From contig NZ_CP051007.1 of the NCBI RefSeq assembly GCF_014673495.1, positions 156,611 to 220,610 of the forward strand: a stretch of 64,000 bases of DNA. The letters are read 5' to 3'. Numbering within the stretch: position 1 is the stretch's first letter; the number at the start of each line of letters is the position of its first letter. The notes below the pieces were generated by a model, which was given only the letters and a program-made list of their open reading frames with translations, had not been told where the DNA came from and searched no databases. Shown piece after piece: positions 60,979 to 64,000 of the stretch. The stretch is from Streptomyces griseofuscus (GTDB lineage Bacteria > Actinomycetota > Actinomycetes > Streptomycetales > Streptomycetaceae). A program made the position numbers and the translations under genes.

Positions 60979-63534
60979 CTACGACCACCGCATCCCGATC
61001 GCGGACAGCAGCTCCATTCGCTCCGGTGTCAGCGTCGCCGCCCGGGAGCGCTGGTTTCCGATCCATGCACCGAGCCGAAGCTCCCGAACCTCTTGGTCGT
61101 CGCCGCTGCCGCCGCTCCCGTTGCCGCCGGTGGTGATCCGTTCGATGTGCTTCCTCGGTACCCGTAGGTGTCCTTCGCGCTGGTAGTACTGTTTGGCGGC
61201 CTGGTAGTTGAGGGCCCACTTGTCGGCCTGCGTACGGGGCCGCTGCGGCTTCTCCTCCTCGGGCGCGGGCTCGATCCCGAGGACCTGCTCGCACATCCAC
61301 TGCTGCACGGTCGTGAGCTCGTCCCACCCGTACCGCACCGACTGCACCCACCGCCCCAGGTCCTCGCCCTGACGCAGGACGTCGCCCGCCTCGGTGGGCA
61401 GCGCCTCGCCCGCGTCCAGGTGCATACGCACCAGGTGGAAGGCCCGCTGCCAGGTCACCGGCCACGACGGGCACCAAGAGGCGTCGATCTCCTCCAGCTG
61501 CTCACGCCGCTCGTCCGACAGCGCCCCGGCCGACGACTCCACCGGCAGACCCTCCGCGCGCCGACGCTCGTTCTCTGCGGCCTTCCTCGCGGCGGCCCGC
61601 GCGTTCTTGAGCCAGATGCCCACCGCCGCGCCCTGGAAGGTGGCGTCCAGCGGCGCCAGGAGGTGCCCGCTCTCGGCAGCCCATCCGCGCGCGGCCGTGA
61701 GGCCCTCCTCCCAGGCGACGTCGAAATGGCTCCAGATCATGCCGAGCTTCTCCAGCTGCGCGACGCGGTCCTCGTCCATCTCGCCGCGGGCGTAGAACCG
61801 GCGGGCGTCGGCGGTCCACTGCCCCAGCGGGAAGTTGGCGAGCGAGGCCGGCCACACCGCGCCCTCCGCCTCCTGGCCGTCGACGGCGGCGGCGGGAACG
61901 CGGAACGTGAACGGGACGCGCAGGTCTCCGTGTTCGCGGGCGTAGATCACGGCCGCCTCCACGCCGCGCCGCCAGTGCTCGTGCTCGGGGTTGAGGACGC
62001 GCAGGTTGATGAACGCGGCGAGGGCGGCCGGGTCGCGCGGCGTACTGAACTTCAGCAGGGCCTTGGCGGGGGCACTGACGCCCCCCGAGCCCTCGCCGCT
62101 CCCGCCCGTGCTCTTCCCGCTCTCGTCCTTCCTGACGGGCTTGTAGCGGCTCGGGGCTTGCTGCTCCGCGAGCGTCTCCACGATCCGCGCGTCGTGCGCC
62201 CGCAGCGCCTCCAACAGCTTGGCCAGCCCGCCGAACGCCCGGGACGTCAGCATGTTGTCCGCCGTCTCGCCCGGCCCGAGCAGGACCGGCACGACCAGGC
62301 TGGCCATCTTGCCCTCGCCCGGCTGCATCCGCAGCGCCCGGCCCACGGCCTGGACCAGGTCGGGCATCGAGCCGCGCACGTCGGCCCAGTACACGGAGTC
62401 GCAGTTCTTGGTGTCGACGCCCTCGCCCAGGACCTTCACCGAGCAGAGGAAGCACTTCTCCACGACGGTGCCGTCCGTGGCGACCCCGGCGGCGAACTCG
62501 CCCAGGAGGCGGCGGCGGTGGAGCGGCTTGTGGTCCCCGCACAGCCAGTCCGCCCAGATCGTCTTCGGGTACAGCACGGGGTCGCTGGCGTGCAGCTGCG
62601 CGGCGACGTCGGGAAGGCCGGCCGCGAACGCTTCGGCCTCCTTCACCACGTGGTGGAAGACGAGCGTGCGCCGGAAGTTCTCCTCCGCAGACGCCTTCAC
62701 CAGGGCGGTCTGGAGCGCGGCGAGCCGGGCCCCGCGGACCTCTGCCGAGCGGCCCTCCGCGCCCAGGAGCTGCGCGGCCTGGAGCGCGGTGTCGGTGACG
62801 TCCACGCACACGACCTGGTAGGGGGCACAGATTCCCCGGTCGATGGCCTCCGAGAGGGTCAGGGTGAAGCAGCGGCTGCCGAAGGGGCCCTCGGGGTCGT
62901 CTTCCATGCTCGCCACCAGCTCGCCCGGGGCGCCGGCCTCGTCCTCGTCCCCGAGCTGCCACAGCCGGGGCGTGGCCGTCATGTAGAGACGGCGCAACGA
63001 GGGGATCTTCTGGTTGTCGTGGACGACCGCCCACGGCTTCCCGATCCGGCCCGAAACGCGGTGGGCTTCGTCCACCACGATCAGGTCCCAGGCCGCGAGG
63101 CCCCCGGCGTGCGCCCGCTCCAGCGTGCCCAGACCGAGCGAGGCGTACGTGGCGTAGACGGTGACCTTGTCCAGGCCCCGTGTCCACTCCACCAACTCGT
63201 CCACGTCCGTGGTGTTGGGGAAGGACACCTCCTCACCCCGCAGGGAGGACACCCCGATCATCGGCCCCCGGCGGCCGCCCTCGCGCCACGCGGACTCGGT
63301 CTGGGCGAGCAGGTCCAGCGAGGGCACGAGCACCAGCACACGGCCCGCGTGGAGCTCCTCCGCGCTGCGGACCGCCACCCGGGTCTTCCCGGACCCGGTC
63401 GCCATGATCACCTGCGTCCGGAGCCCTCGCTCGGGCACAAGTGATCTTGCAGGCAATTCGAGGGCGCGCACGACCGCGTCAATGGCTTCTCGCTGGGCTG
63501 CCTCGCGCTGGTCAACGCGGTTAGTGGTCGACAT
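60979..63534 (-). CDS. SF2 DEAH helicase with helicase-associated domains, TtrA-like
   Basis: 851 residues from ATG 63534. Walker A ATGSGKT at 45-51, DEAH at 155-158 (WDLIVVDEAHR), MTATPR, and the arginine-finger motif QAVGRALR identify a superfamily-2 helicase. The C-terminal ~330 residues hold helicase-associated (HA) repeats: WRRGVEAAVIYAREHGDLRV, WEEGLTAARGWAAESGHLLA, WQRAFHLVRMHLDAGEALPT and WALNYQAAKQYYQREGHLRV. Such helicases are typical of Streptomyces telomere-adjacent DNA (ttrA family, linked to transfer). It may serve the helicase-less relaxase; that is inference. Confidence 0.85.
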   Translation of the reverse strand: MSTTNRVDQREAAQREAIDAVVRALELPARSLVPERGLRTQVIMATGSGKTRVAVRSAEELHAGRVLVLVPSLDLLAQTESAWREGGRRGPMIGVSSLRGEEVSFPNTTDVDELVEWTRGLDKVTVYATYASLGLGTLERAHAGGLAAWDLIVVDEAHRVSGRIGKPWAVVHDNQKIPSLRRLYMTATPRLWQLGDEDEAGAPGELVASMEDDPEGPFGSRCFTLTLSEAIDRGICAPYQVVCVDVTDTALQAAQLLGAEGRSAEVRGARLAALQTALVKASAEENFRRTLVFHHVVKEAEAFAAGLPDVAAQLHASDPVLYPKTIWADWLCGDHKPLHRRRLLGEFAAGVATDGTVVEKCFLCSVKVLGEGVDTKNCDSVYWADVRGSMPDLVQAVGRALRMQPGEGKMASLVVPVLLGPGETADNMLTSRAFGGLAKLLEALRAHDARIVETLAEQQAPSRYKPVRKDESGKSTGGSGEGSGGVSAPAKALLKFSTPRDPAALAAFINLRVLNPEHEHWRRGVEAAVIYAREHGDLRVPFTFRVPAAAVDGQEAEGAVWPASLANFPLGQWTADARRFYARGEMDEDRVAQLEKLGMIWSHFDVAWEEGLTAARGWAAESGHLLAPLDATFQGAAVGIWLKNARAAARKAAENERRRAEGLPVESSAGALSDERREQLEEIDASWCPSWPVTWQRAFHLVRMHLDAGEALPTEAGDVLRQGEDLGRWVQSVRYGWDELTTVQQWMCEQVLGIEPAPEEEKPQRPRTQADKWALNYQAAKQYYQREGHLRVPRKHIERITTGGNGSGGSGDDQEVRELRLGAWIGNQRSRAATLTPERMELLSAIGMRWS

Positions 63535-64000
63535 ATCGGTCTGCCTTCTCGTGGATGCCGTCCGGTCGACTGGAGCGGCGGGAAACGGGAAACCTGCACC
63601 TAGAGAGCTTGTGGAGAGCTAGGGTCGAACTGGCGCGGTCGGCTTGTGACTCTGCCTCACCGATCACCGGTCGGGCCGTGCGGTGGATCTCGAAAACCTC
63701 TCGGAGCGCTCCGGGGTGGGGTGCTCTGAGTCCAGAGTCTATCCCTGTCCTAGAAAAGAGACACACGGAATCCCGAGATTCCCCCGAACGTGGCCGAAAG
63801 CTGTTAGTCTTTCTCTATCGCAAGCCCCCGAGGGGCCTTGACGGGCCCTCAATCCGCACCATTCGCCCGAGAGGCCGGCCCCGTACTCCCTCACCCGTCC
63901 CGACTGCCCGTCACCACCCCTCCCTGTTGCTGCTGCTTGTGGCGTGAGCCCTGCTGGGTGGGCCGTGCGGAGCGTGGCACGCCTGGCCCGCACGGGAGTT
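63535..64000. other. Upstream region of the helicase gene, no gene seen
   Basis: 465 bases to the window edge. It contains the AGAAGG box and presumably the promoter of the helicase gene. Open frames here lack start signals and ordinary composition. No telomere-like palindrome set was recognised. Confidence 0.45.

Noticed and set aside
61168..63444. 758-codon open frame antisense to the helicase
   Set aside because: Same shadow effect; the minus-strand helicase has all motifs.
63535..64000. Telomere at the right window edge
   Set aside because: A TtrA-type helicase is often near telomeres, but the characteristic series of short palindromes is not visible here.
1..64000. tRNA or rRNA genes
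   Set aside because: No cloverleaf-compatible stretch with conserved T-loop or rRNA signature was noticed on reading either strand; a covariance-model scan would be decisive.

Overview
The window reads as part of a large linear plasmid, or possibly a linear chromosome arm, of a Streptomyces-type actinomycete. GC is very high, GTG starts and purine-rich ribosome sites are frequent, and several genes are hallmarks of linear Streptomyces replicons: a tap-tpg telomere pair (7.66-10.44 kb), parA-parB with a family of palindromic sites, a primase/helicase, a MobF-type relaxase (55.3-57.3 kb) and a helicase-associated-domain helicase of the telomere-linked TtrA type (61.0-63.5 kb). No telomere sequence is visible at either window edge.

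Layout. 0-0.8 kb: 5' part of a P4/D5-type primase-helicase, minus strand. 0.8-2.7 kb: no convincing gene, but two families of iteron-like repeats, a 12-base repeat found three times and several long inverted repeats; the best candidate origin. 2.7-3.5 kb: two overlapping winged-helix genes flanked by a shared 21-base element. 3.6-7.6 kb: parB and parA with seven parS-like palindromes and a TetR/SnoaL cassette between two groups of them. 7.66-10.44 kb: tap-tpg. 10.45-19.8 kb: a luciferase-like remnant and an isorenieratene-type carotenoid cluster: crtE-crtI-crtB-Rieske gene on minus with 4-base overlaps, divergent crtY-small ORF-crtU on plus, and three phased repeats in the shared promoter. crtT is absent.

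19.8-52.6 kb is a mosaic of small intact genes and wreckage. Intact genes include an Rrf2 regulator, an SDR, a GlxA-like regulator with a divergent esterase, small secreted proteins, a polysaccharide deacetylase and a PP2C phosphatase. Mobile elements include IS1380/IS5, IS21, IS256, IS481, IS5 and IS3 types and a 1.95-kb DDE element with an extra ORF. Remnants include AraC, SMR pump, DinB, ATP-dependent ligase, MurA and LacI pieces. Three fragments at 23.3, 38.3 and 57.9 kb derive from one replication-relaxation-like gene, and two paralogous ~166-residue genes (20.3 and 33.3 kb) share an upstream element.

52.6-64 kb: a membrane pentapeptide-repeat protein, a frameshifted small gene, the relaxase behind twin palindromes, an H-type-lectin-like protein, then a lower-GC island of an unknown helical protein and a PD-(D/E)XK-like protein convergent with the helicase. 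That island is the best candidate for an undescribed system in the window.
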